Shown: positions 36,401 through 46,898 of the stretch, in pieces
Position numbering within the stretch: position 1 is the stretch's first letter
Layout of the letters: each line of letters begins with the position of its first letter
Assembly (NCBI GenBank): GCA_963070105.1
Contig: OY718805.1
Span: 6,878,001-6,942,000, forward strand
Source of the DNA: Litomosoides sigmodontis
Taxonomy: Eukaryota > Nematoda > Chromadorea > Rhabditida > Onchocercidae
Direction: 5' to 3'
DNA: 64,000 nt
Program-made: the position numbers and the translations under genes
The notes under the pieces: model-generated
Told to the model about the DNA's origin: nothing
The model's input: only the letters and a program-made list of their open reading frames with translations
The model's database searches: none

Positions 36401-39400
36401 TCATCTCCTCTCCTCACCACCTCCATAGCCTCCCCTCCCATCGTCCTTGGGCAAGTAGGGGAATTGCAACACGTTGGCGCCTTGCTCACAGCTGTGATCC
36501 CATGACTTGTCCACGCCTAGATCTATCGTTATCACATCACTCAACCCCTGACTACCAGCACTTGCGCCGACGTTTTTAGCGACATGCACCGAAAACCGCA
36601 AACCACTCAGATCGATCCGAACGTTGGGAAGACAGATCTCATGTGCTGTCGACCAGTGGAACTTGGCACGTTCAGCTGGACAGCACGTATCCTGAAGGGA
36701 GTAATTGAAATTAATTTACCTCACTTTCTTGCTTTTTTTTTCTAGTAAAAATTTGCTCTAAAATTCACAGATTATTTCAAAAAAATTTCTAACTCTCTTT
36801 CTTGTCTCTCACGTTCTCTCTTCCTTCTACATTCTTCATCTCATTTTGTATTTTTACTAAGCAAATTTATTAGAACGTTACGAATTTTTAAACGAAAGAT
36901 AATTCAACTCTCTCTGATAAGTTAATGAAACCTAGAAGAACAGATGAATTTTCGAATTAAATTAATATCGAAATACAAAAGAATTAACATCATCCTGCAC
37001 AAATTTGTGGAAGCAACAGCGGCTGAATGCGTCGCCAGGAGAATTAATTGCTGCACTGTCATTACGACAACATCCATACTTAGCCTGTAATTATACAATA
37101 CTAAAATTTAAGTATTGCTGAGCATGAAAATAAATTCTTTTTTGCAAAGTTATTTAAAGGGATGCATGGTGCTGGTTCTTTCCGCCCCGTAACGGATGGC
37201 ACTATTAGTATTCTCCTGGTGACAACGTTAAACTTATCAACGGAATGTCTGATATACAGAAAAAAACCATTCTGAACGCATCGTATAAATTTTTAGATAT
37301 AGGCTATGACCACTTCACGCAACGCTAGTCACCTGAATCATTTAGATTTAGGTGAAAGGAGAAAACAGGCCTGGAGAAATTTCTGCATACAGCATAATTC
37401 AGTGGTAGCATTTGTGCAACGTCCCGGTACGCATAAATGCGTCAAATAAATTCCTTTGTTACAACATTTGCTCATCTTGTCTGCACCAATTCTTTTTTTC
37501 TGAATAAATAGAAGAAAGTTATGCAATAAATATTTGTTACTTTATTAGGTCCTATCATTTCAAACAGTCTGTCTAAGATTTGCGCTTGGAAAATGTACAG
37601 TACCTGCTCGATGCATATTTCATCTGTAAAAGCAGCACACGGTACTTGATGCTCGAATAAAAATGGTAATTGTTCCGGCCGTTCCGTACCTATGATTTGT
37701 GTCTGCAATTCCAAAAATAAAATTTCAAAAGAGTCGCCATTCATTTACGTGGTCTTGCAATGTACCTCTGAAGATCAGTCTAAGATGGCAGAATCCGTCC
37801 AAATTAAGCATTCATCACCCTCATTGTTCACTACGACTTGTAAGGAAAAAGCTTGCAATGGATAGCAGCCAAACATTGTATTGTAGGGAGCTACGTCACT
37901 GGCCTGATTCTTTAAAACCTTTCAAAAATGGACACTTGTTTGACTGAACAAATAAAACTAGCAAGTGTAAATGCTCAAATTTCGGGAAAATCATCGATAA
38001 AAGTGTAATTGCAACCCTCTGAGTTGGAGCAGCGGTTGTTTCACTGACCACCTGCGAGTAAGCATAATCGCTTTCCTCATCTTCAACATCATACAGAGAT
38101 GAAGCTTTCGTTGCCGAACCAGCGATTGCCTTTCTTGTTGTCATTGCGGAATCTGAAAGTGAACCCTCAAAGACGACATTTGCGCTAAACAAAAGCCTTG
38201 CATAACAGGCTCCACATGACATAATATATTCCTAGCAATAACTTAATTTTGTCAATGTGATCGAAATTATCGGAGCTCCTGTAAGTGACCTTGAACGCTC
38301 TGCTGCTGATGTGAAGGAGATTTGAGTTGTCGCCAGTTGTTTTCATTTCTTAGATCAAGCTGACGTTCATACCCTGCCTCACCAACGTCGCTGTAAAGTT
38401 CGCTTCCTCTTCTTTGCTCTTGCAAATTACGCTGTTCATCGATTGTTCGATCGAATTTCTGCAAGTAAAATGGCTTCAATAATTTTTTTCGCTAAATTTT
38501 CCATGATAGAATAATTCAACGATCGTCTAAAATGTCAGATGAGAAGTTCCAGAGATTCGGAAGTTTTACTTGTTGAAATATTTGTTGTCGCTCTTCTTCA
38601 TGTCCTCTTCGCATTCCTCCCAGTCGTCGTTGCTCCAGAATCCTTTTCTGTTCTTCCTGCTCTTCCCGAATCCTTTCCTGCTCTTGCTGCTTTATACGGT
38701 GTTGCTGGTGCTGTGCGCGCAGTTGCTCCAAGGCCTTGCTATGCTCCTCTTCCTGCCGCCTTCTGACCTGCTCCCGCTCGTGTTGCTGCTGCTCACGTTG
38801 TTCACTTCTGCCTTGATCCACTCCACTGGACAACGTGCGTGATACAGTCCATCCACTCCATTTACGCCAACTACTTGACGTTGAGTGCGGTCGATTCATA
38901 ACTTTTCCTTGAATATTTTCAAAAAAATGCCTGAAAAGAGCGAATCAGTTACGTCGCTTTCTGCTGTGAAATAAAGAGAGCCAAGTGAGGAGGAGATGGA
39001 CCACTTGATACACGGGAGTTTCCCTGAATATTAATTATTGCAGTTGAAAGTAGTCAGATATCGGAATGAGAAAAGATGAGGAGGTTACTAAATGCAATTA
39101 TTTCATAATTTCAACTTCAGATCTCAATTTTTTCTTTTCTCGCTATTTGCCCTCAAAATCCCTGCACTCATAAATTACTTTCAAACTTAACTCTACCGTC
39201 CTTTTAAAAGCCATACTTCTTAATCACAGTAACTTATAACGAAGTTCTACGTGATCGTACACTTTAAATGGTAGGATTTAGTATTCCTATCGAGAAATAG
39301 TACTTTTCTTGCATTTGCTGCTCAGTTGATCGTTGTTCGTGCAGTGAGCCTTGTTGTTGCTGACGTTGTGATTCGTCGTAAGCAGTGACCACTGTCTTTT

Positions 39401-42323
39401 GCTTGTTTGAAGTAGTTGCTGATGAGGAAGTAGGACTAAACAGAGGAGAATAGTAATCATTGGAAGTTCTTGCGTGACCATCATATACTGGCGTCATCGT
39501 ACTGGTTAGCAAATCAGGTCGTCGATTGGAAGTCATCGTGTACGTTCCAGTGCTTTCTGGTTGTACCACTGCCTTAATACGCTGAAATCCTTTCGTTTTT
39601 TGCACACGTTTCTTGCATTTTAGAAAGGTAGGAATTTATTGCGGTTGGCCGAAGAGCTAAAGACTTTTTTCGCACTTTCGTCACAAAGTTGATAAAATTA
39701 AAAAAAAAGGCATGAAATAGCTATTTGCGCTCATACTATGAATGTTATAAATGCGTTGGGTTTTCCGCAGCCACTGCTTTGTGCTAGCATTGCTAGATGG
39801 CTTGACGATGAACGCTCAATTAATCATCCCTTTCTCGTAATGCTTTTTCATTGAATTCGCACAAGCATTAGATAGATTACAACTAGCTCCATTACAAATA
39901 TTCAGCGTGACAATACCTTTGGTCTTCATTTCATTAATGAAATACCTAATTGCACTAGCCGGTAATGGCGCCGGTCAACCTTTGGTTTCCTTTCTTACGG
40001 AAAGAGATGTCATATGTGCCTTGCATACACTACATATAGCATACACTCGATATCTTCATACATTCTTAAAATTTCAATGAATTTAACTGACAAGGTTAAA
40101 CTCTTTCAACAACCAACACTGGTCCCTTTTCAAAATTTTCGCCTTCGATCGTTACTCGAAATTTGAAACTGCAAGATAACGACTACTCCCAAACAATAAG
40201 GATAAATGTGCTATTAACAATGTAGCACTTGTCATTCGTCTGTCATCAGTACTCAACTTTTACCTTTATCATTTCCTCCACCAACACCAGGCCTTCTAAA
40301 CTGATCTAAGATAGAATCAGTGGTACAGTGTTTACGTTGGCTTAGTTGGCCATAATCAATAGATTAATTAATTGTACGTGCCCCGCTCACGTATTTTTTG
40401 TTGATGTTGATGGGAAAGTAAATGGTGGCAATCATCGCTAATGATTTCCTCTCTATCGGGATTTATGAGAAAATGGAGATTTCAGGATGAGAGCAGCGAA
40501 CTCTAGGTGATGACAAGTCTCCCGTTCACTTCATATCTATAGCCTCCTGCTCCACAAACACAACGTTCTTGCTCCTTCACATCGCAAAACGTTTCATCTA
40601 CTACCCCATCAATCATCAATGATGGTTTTCAACTAAAGCCGATAAACACATTTATCTTAACTCATTAGTTGTAATTATGCTAAGGTAAAATTAGAGACGA
40701 ACGGCTTGGCATTTCAAAGTGGTACAATATTGTCTCTAATAGGATATCCGATGGTCACTGAAGAAGATTAAAGAGTTAGATGCTTTTGAGACGAATTCTA
40801 AATTACACCCATTTTTGGAAACAATAATAACATAGTTTGGAAAACCTTACAGGCCTATTTGTTCGTCCATTGTGTGCAGAGGAAGCAAAGGTTGCACCAA
40901 TAGGTTTTTGCGGTATCGGCAGGTTGGGTGGATCATACTGGCACCAGCCACATTGAGCATAGCTAATAGCTAATTTCAGTGCCCAAAATGTATGCTCAAA
41001 CTTTGACGTGTCACTTTTCGGATGCCGAATAACACTGGCTAGACGACCACATCTGGAAATGCTTGCTACAGTAGCTCGATGGGTCTACCTTTTATGCCAT
41101 CACACTTTCATTCGTTCGAACTTATTGTTTTTAACTTTTCGCTGCACTGAAATTTCCGAGGACAAGCATCGAAGAAAATTCGGTGCTGAACACGCGATTT
41201 CATACCGATCGTAAATAAAGTGATCATGGGCTACTCCGGACAACGTGTTCCACACTCGCTCATCCGACGATTCCGTACCGATTACGACACGAGGGAATTC
41301 CGCTCGATATCGATCAATCAGACGAGGATGCTCCTCTTGCGGAGCTACAACAACAATCCTTATTTCCGGCAGTGTTTCCATCACTTCTTGAAATCTGTAA
41401 TTTAATACCGTTGAAAGGAAAAATTAATGCGAAAAAGCTTCCCAATAGAATGCTTCAAATTTTTAAACTTTCAAAAAATACTTCATCAAGAAGAAATTGA
41501 AAAATGAATTCACTTCATCAGTTGTTTATGGCAATGTTCGCACTGCATGGGCATAAGTACCACGAGTAGGACGAAACCCTTCGAATCAGCGACTACATCT
41601 CGCCCACCCAGTTTCCACGGTTTTGTCTGACTGCATAATACCGGCAGACTCTGTGCAAAATATTGATTGGAACCGAACAAAGTAAAATTTAAAATGTTAA
41701 ATTTGGTTAAAAGTAGTTGTTTTAATTAACTTATCAATTTCCTAAACAATTCCACGCCATCCAACATTATGATTTCGGTAGCACTTTAGAGCTCATCCAT
41801 CAATCAGATAAATAAAGGAAAATGGACATGGCGGAAGATTTTATTGAATAACCAGAAAATGACAAAGATATTCGATGCTGTTGAGCCCAACTTATCACTC
41901 TCATACCTTTGGAGAATTAGGACACAAAATTGAGGGAAGCGCAGAAAGTTTCGCGTGTATGTTTGAAAGAGTTGAGAGGTGAAAAGCGTTCTCTGAGGTG
42001 GACACCTTTGCGCTCTGCGCTTTTTCACATTCAGTACTAGCAGGATGAAGAGTATGAAGAAAATTCGATGGGGTAGATGAGCGAGAACTTTAATTTATGA
42101 TGTCATTGCATGAGTGAGTGGCATAGAAGAATTATTGCTTGGATAATCTATGATATCACTGGAGTAATTATCGAGCAAATGTAATCCGATAATTTAACCT
42201 TTCAAGACAAAGATAAATTCATAAAATCATTTTTACCTTTACGACAGGCTTGCCGAATTCTATAACAGATAGGAGCAATAAGATATCAAAGGAGGCGACG
42301 CTGAAGTAATACATTTTCGGCAT
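36401..42323 (-). CDS. Secreted protein with selenoprotein P N-terminal domain and Cys-rich C-terminus
   Basis: Thirteen exons join in phase on the minus strand: 42323-42237, 41650-41514, 41394-41206, 41052-40851, 39581-39304, 38930-38570, 38458-38290, 38152-38016, 37903-37766, 37702-37604, 37499-37431, 37084-36989 and 36691-36401, about 750 codons. Exon 1 encodes a signal peptide (hydrophobic core ILLLLSVI). Exons 2-4 match the SelP N-terminal thioredoxin-like domain: CxxC (CEHC, about residues 66-69) where human SELENOP has Sec-x-x-Cys, then VW..L.G, FIYDRCGRL and an AxxYxxCGxC ending. Exons 5-8 are low-complexity, rich in Gln, Glu and Arg, probably an extended or coiled linker. Exons 9-13 form a Cys-rich region with several CC pairs that I do not recognise. 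Exon 9 contains an in-frame TGA (37777-37775, about codon 563). Exon 11 could instead read on to its own stop as an alternative C-terminus. The function is probably extracellular redox or metal handling, but that is inferred. Confidence 0.8.
37775..37777 (-). other. In-frame TGA within exon 9 of the SelP-like gene
   Basis: Exon 37903-37766 is 138 bases long (46 codons) and fits phase 0 on both sides. It ends at a good donor (CAGAG before GTACAT). Its 43rd codon is TGA, followed by three more sense codons before the donor. Possible readings are a selenocysteine codon, the end of a shorter isoform, a sequence error, or skipping through weaker in-frame donors near 37832-37823. Confidence 0.6.
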
Positions 42324-43505
42324 ACTCAGAGCAGTAGAAAGTTAAGAAAGGTGATGCCCATGACCACATCGGCGGCAAAAGTGCTAATTGAGGGAGTGGT
42401 ATTTTTTGGCTTTCACCGGTATGGCCAGCCAAGAAGCTCCAGCTGATGGCGGACTGAGGGAAGGATCCGCGGTTCGCTGGGGCGACAAGCAGATATGAAT
42501 GTCAATAGAGCACCTCACCGCTTTATCAGCGAACACAACTGTTCTACATCTCTTAATCCACTGCATACGACCCTGTCTAGCTGTTAACCATTTTCACAAG
42601 CGTTGATAGCATATGCTCCCTGCTTACAACTGCTTACCTTGTTTATTATTACGATTCTGAAATGAAACAAATACTCAACCTCCTCCTCCTCCCTCAGTCC
42701 TCCGCACAGCGGCGATGATACTTTCACGTGCAAGTGATAACGCTGAAATACCAGTCACTAACAGTGCGATGTACTGATTTCCTCAGCTCACATAAAGCAC
42801 TCAATCTATAGCTTCCCTTCACTTCCCAAATCATAATTTTCCAGAGTTAAAGTTATGGAAGGAGCTGTAGAATGTGCGGTGCAGTTGGAAGGAGCACAGT
42901 GTTTTTTTAGTAAAGGTTTTCCGAAAAATTTACGGAAAGACCGACAAATGTAAATTCGGGAAATCCAATTCATCCTATGGAATTCCAAAGAATTGTAAGA
43001 AATACTTAACGGAATCTTTCCCCTATTTTTCTCAAACTGTACTGTCGAAATTATCAGTCAGACCTTTTAATATTTCAATTGCCGGAACACTCGGCTTCGC
43101 ACTTTATTTCTTTCATCGACGACCCCGTAGTCGTCGATGAAGGGAATTAAGAAATTAATCAGACTTCTCGGAAGGTATCAGAAATGAATTTAGTGTTTTT
43201 TCTTTGAGTGCATCTGTGACACAGATAGTACTTCAAAAGTTCAGGACTTCACTAAGTTTTCCGTAAAGCGTAGCTAAGAATTTTCAGAACAGAAGAAACA
43301 TTGCAACATTTGTGAAAATCGATGAAAATATGGGTTTACAGTAAGAATTGAAAAACAACAAAGAAACTAATTTGAATCAGGCTTCTAAATCTCATTTCCG
43401 AGACTCAAAATGCGGACTCATCTTCAGACTCATCTTCAGAACAGTTTCTACTACTTTCGTGCTGTTTAAGATGACACAAACTTACCACTCGTAGTCTCGC
43501 CATAG
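42324..43505. other. Upstream region of the SelP-like gene; no clear gene
   Basis: This should include the SelP-like promoter. An open frame at 42874-43140 (+) ends in a short hydrophobic stretch and a basic tail, but it has no splice context or recognised similarity, so it was not called. Confidence 0.5.
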
Positions 43506-44056
43506 ATGAAATTACGAACCACTACTATTACACATCAGAAAATTGCTTTTCTAAATTCAAAAATTCCTTTCAACCCCAATTATGAATTTCATTGTACGAC
43601 AATCAAGATCGCACGAGAGCATCACTATCACATAATGCAATCGCTATGTCGCAAATACCTGAACTGGCTAGTTGCGACTAATTTGCCGCAACATCGGACA
43701 GCATTGCTGCGGCATCGCAAGGTGGCTGAGATCCTCCCGTTGGGAAAATTGCTAGTTTTCACACCTTTCCTGGATATTGGTGAGCCCGTCCGATTCGAGA
43801 AACTCTTGAGGTTTTCGAGCATAAAAATCTCAGGCTGGCATTTTCATATGTCAGCAATGTGAGTAAGCATGCAATTCATGACCAATTATTTTATATGTTT
43901 AGGTATTCAAATTACAGAAAAGCATTTCCCTGATGGAAATAATCTGTCTGAAAGATTTCTTTTAAATTTAACTTCTCTATAACTTTTTGTTTCAGTATCC
44001 AATTTTGCAAATATTTGCACTTCGACGAAGTAGCCATTTGTTATCCGTCTCCATAA
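43506..44056 (+). CDS. Hypothetical two-exon protein
   Basis: A true ATG opens a 353-base exon (43506-43858) that ends at a consensus GTGAGT donor. After an intron closed by TTTTTGTTTCAG, exon 43996-44056 continues in the matching phase and stops at TAA. The product would be about 137 residues, basic and rich in Leu, His and Arg, with no recognised domain; an internal ATG at 43636 would give a shorter protein of about 94 residues. The splice signals are good but there is no homology support. The opposite strand also has open frames here, so expression evidence is needed. Confidence 0.3.
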
Positions 44057-44874
44057 CTTCATTCACTTTCGCGGGAAACTGTTGTTGCCTTACCAGAAAA
44101 GTTTTTGTCCGACCTCTCATCAAAGATGTATTTGCGTTGCATTGGATTCTTAAAACTGGTAAGTTTATGAACATGAACAAGGTTATGATTAACCCCCAAA
44201 TACCACTCAGAAACTATCATATTTCGGGTATTCCTAGTCAATAAAAACAACAGCGATTGTTATTTAATAGTAATATTTTGGTGTCTTTAAATGGACTCTT
44301 TCATAAATAAATTGTACGTGGTAAACGATGTAGTTGCTTTAAGAGAAAAAGACCTATCAACCTTTATGATAACCTAAATAAAAAACGAGCTATATCTGCA
44401 AGTAAACGGAGCAAAGTTTCTAAACAAAAATGGAAAGTTTGCAGTACAGTCCGTGCTCGAAGGAATTTATTGGAAATCATAAAATGTTTAGCATAAATAA
44501 TTCAGAAAAAAAATTCTAATTTAAGGAAGATTTCTAATCTGACGGTTAGATTATACAATGCGGAATGTTTATTACTGAAATTTTTACACTGTATGTAATA
44601 TAAGACAGAAACGACCCATTCAAAACAGTCTAATGTCACAAGTCGCTGAACTGTTCTACTAAGTCGTTGAACTGTTCCACCGAAAGATTTTTTCATGCCT
44701 TTTCGAAAAGTCTTGCCGCTTATGCGCAGTATTATTAGGACACTGTATAACAAGAGGAAAATCAAAGTTTCCAAAAGTTCACGGAACCATCACCACTAAA
44801 TTCATTTCCTCTATACCATCAGGATCTATGTGTATTGTATTTAAAAAAAGCTTCGAGAATAATATGTTTCTCAA
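44057..44874. other. Region downstream of GCLM with repeats
   Basis: No gene was recognised. It contains one copy of a diverged direct repeat (about 44488-44648) and a 21-bp tandem duplication at 44641-44682. An exon-like stretch with a GTAAGT donor at about 44160 (+) could not be tied to a gene. Confidence 0.5.
44488..44648. repeat. Diverged direct repeat, copy 1
   Basis: The block from TTAGCATAAATAATTCA to the GCTGAACTG motif is repeated at about 44958-45112 in the same orientation, with substitutions and small indels. Shared landmarks include AATTCTAATTTAA, TAATCTGACGG, ATACAATGCGGAATGT and ATATAAGACAG. It ends next to a 21-bp tandem duplication (44641-44661 and 44662-44682). Confidence 0.85.
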
Positions 44875-46898
44875 TTAAATGTTTTTGAGGAATTTCAGGA
44901 TATAACCTTTTCCAACGATTATTGAACGACTTCGTAACCATATCGTAAGCCTGTAACTTTTAGCATAAATAATTCAAGAAAAAATTCTAATTTAAAGAAG
45001 CTTTATAATCTGACGGACTATACAATGCGGAATGTCTATTACTGGTACTTTTACACCGCATACAAGAAATATAAGACAGGAATGAAAACAGTTTGTCACC
45101 ATTCGCTGAACTGGTAACATTAGACCGTTTATGAATTAATCCTACAAATCATTTTTTACTCATTGTCCACAGTGCTTTACGAGAAAACTTACCACTACAA
45201 TTAAAAACCGGTGTTTTGAAAACAGAAAAATATTACTAAGATCTTCGTCCTGTTAGCATTTGATTGACTATAAAGCTACGATACTGACATGGACTGATTG
45301 TTAGCAACACTGACAAAAAAGTCAGCAATTTCTGTTTAGCACTTAAAATAAAAAAAATCCTTTCCACTAGTGAAAATGTTTTTTAATTCATTTTTTTTGC
45401 CCGTAAAGGAATAAGCTTAGAACTCTAACAACTCTATTTGCGCATATCTCCATTGTAATGATTATCAACCACAAAAACGGCAATTTGCATAAACAATAAC
45501 AAAACTAAAGAAGAACCTGGCAAGGAAGAGAAGTTCGAATTGCTGATTTCCGAATAGTTTCTTTGCAGTAGCATCTAATCTTTCACTGATACTGCATAAA
45601 TTGGGATCATTATGAGTTAATAGTTGAATGTCCTTCTGTTTCGCATATTCGCGTAGTTCAGGGGGAACCTATTACAGGTATGCTATAAACCGTCACAACT
45701 CCCAAATTTAAAATCAATTTGAATAGATCTATATTACAACTATACAAAAGTGAAAATAACAAACCGCGCAACAGTGTTCAGTTTTGTAATGGTCAATCAT
45801 TGGGCGATAATCAGTTGTAGATTCATAAAGCGCTTTTAGCTGCTCATAGTCAAGATCCGCTACACCCAATGCGTTTACCTTATGAGTCCTCACTAGAGTT
45901 TCCAACTGCTTCCAAAATGGCAGAATTTTTGACAGCCACTGCTGCACTTGAGATGGCACCGACGGATCTATATCCTGTTAAATATTATTATTTCTATATT
46001 TCAAGCACTTAAAAATATTGGACAAGTTAGCAATTTCCAGAGAAATACTTTCTTATTCTACATTTCATCTACGAATTGTAGATGAAATGTAGAATAAGAA
46101 AGTATTTCTCTAGCATTTTAACGATGTCTCTTCCTATGAGGAATGATAAAAAAAACATTCAAATTTTCTTTTGTTTCGGAACCAATCATAATCGAAGTTG
46201 AAAAGTAAAATTCAGATCTAAAATTGTATTAAACTTCGTGCCAGGGAGAACAATGCCACCTCACCTTTAAAATGGAAAAAAGATACCAAGTTACTATCCG
46301 GAGGAAAAGCAATTATCAGCTGAGAAATAGATGTAGTGTTCGTCTCATGCAATGCTGTGTCGATACTTTCTTCCACTTGTTTTATGTCTAACGAAGACAT
46401 AAATACCTGCAACTCCACTGCTTTATTTTCTTCGTTTCAAACCAGTAAAGATTAAAAAGCGAACCTTCAAGGTTATCTTCATATCGGCTTTATCCATAGT
46501 ATTTAGACAGCAGTTTTCTGAATCTCGAGCAAGCATTATTGTACCATCCGGTCTAAAATACTCTTCTTTGTTTGACGACAGATAATGTTTTACTTTCACT
46601 CGCGTTTCTGCTCGATTGAAATTCAAAGCCAATGTTTCTGAGGTAAACGTAACCATTCTCTGCACACTTAATCCTTAATTTCTGACCACGACATAACCAA
46701 CCTCATCCTCAAATTCGGTCCATTTGGTCCATCAAGCTGATGCTCGAGCGCAGCCACAAGTTCTTCCGCTGAATTCTCAAATGTTTGTCGAAATAATTCC
46801 GGATGCCGCTGAATATTTCCGGTATTCAGACATACTGCCGAGGATTTCTGAATTTGCGACATGATCTCCACCGATGATAAGTTAGTATTTATAGACAT
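44875..46898 (-). CDS. gclm: Glutamate-cysteine ligase regulatory (modifier) subunit
   Basis: Six exons join on the minus strand: 46898-46698, 46659-46465, 46406-46287, 45974-45765, 45668-45517 and 44950-44875 (TAA), about 317 residues. The family is recognised by SQLIIAFPP, the FWKQLETLV helix, NALGVADLD, HCCA followed by VPPEL, and above all IQLLTHNDP. The tail RSRSIIVGKGYIL matches the C-terminal strand of GCLM. GCLM has an aldo-keto-reductase-like fold; it binds the catalytic subunit GCLC in the cytosol and lowers its feedback inhibition by glutathione, so it tunes glutathione synthesis. Human GCLM is 274 residues; the extra length is mainly N-terminal. Intron 1 would be only 38 bases (46697-46660), unusually short; the frame requires it, but the exact boundary is uncertain. 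Intron 3 contains a perfect 34-bp inverted repeat. Confidence 0.93.
44958..45112. repeat. Diverged direct repeat, copy 2 (inside the last GCLM intron)
   Basis: This is the partner of 44488-44648. It lies in the intron between GCLM exons 5 and 6 and ends only a few bases from the acceptor of the last exon. The pair may be a segmental duplication or two copies of a short dispersed element. Confidence 0.85.
46039..46111. repeat. Perfect 34-bp inverted repeat in GCLM intron 3
   Basis: The arms 46039-46072 and 46078-46111 are exact reverse complements, separated by five bases (GAATT). They lie in the intron between GCLM exons 46406-46287 and 45974-45765. As RNA this would fold into a long perfect hairpin on either strand. 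Confidence 0.97.

Noticed and set aside
36295..36489. Alternative minus frame with CC pairs at the end of the SelP-like gene
   Set aside because: The other frame continues in phase from two upstream exons and has its own stop at 36401.
41008..41405. Plus-strand open frames
   Set aside because: They are antisense shadows of SelP-like exons 3 and 4, which have clear homology and phase.
42874..43140. Plus-strand frame ending in a hydrophobic segment and an Arg-rich tail
   Set aside because: No splice context, no homology, and competing frames on the other strand.
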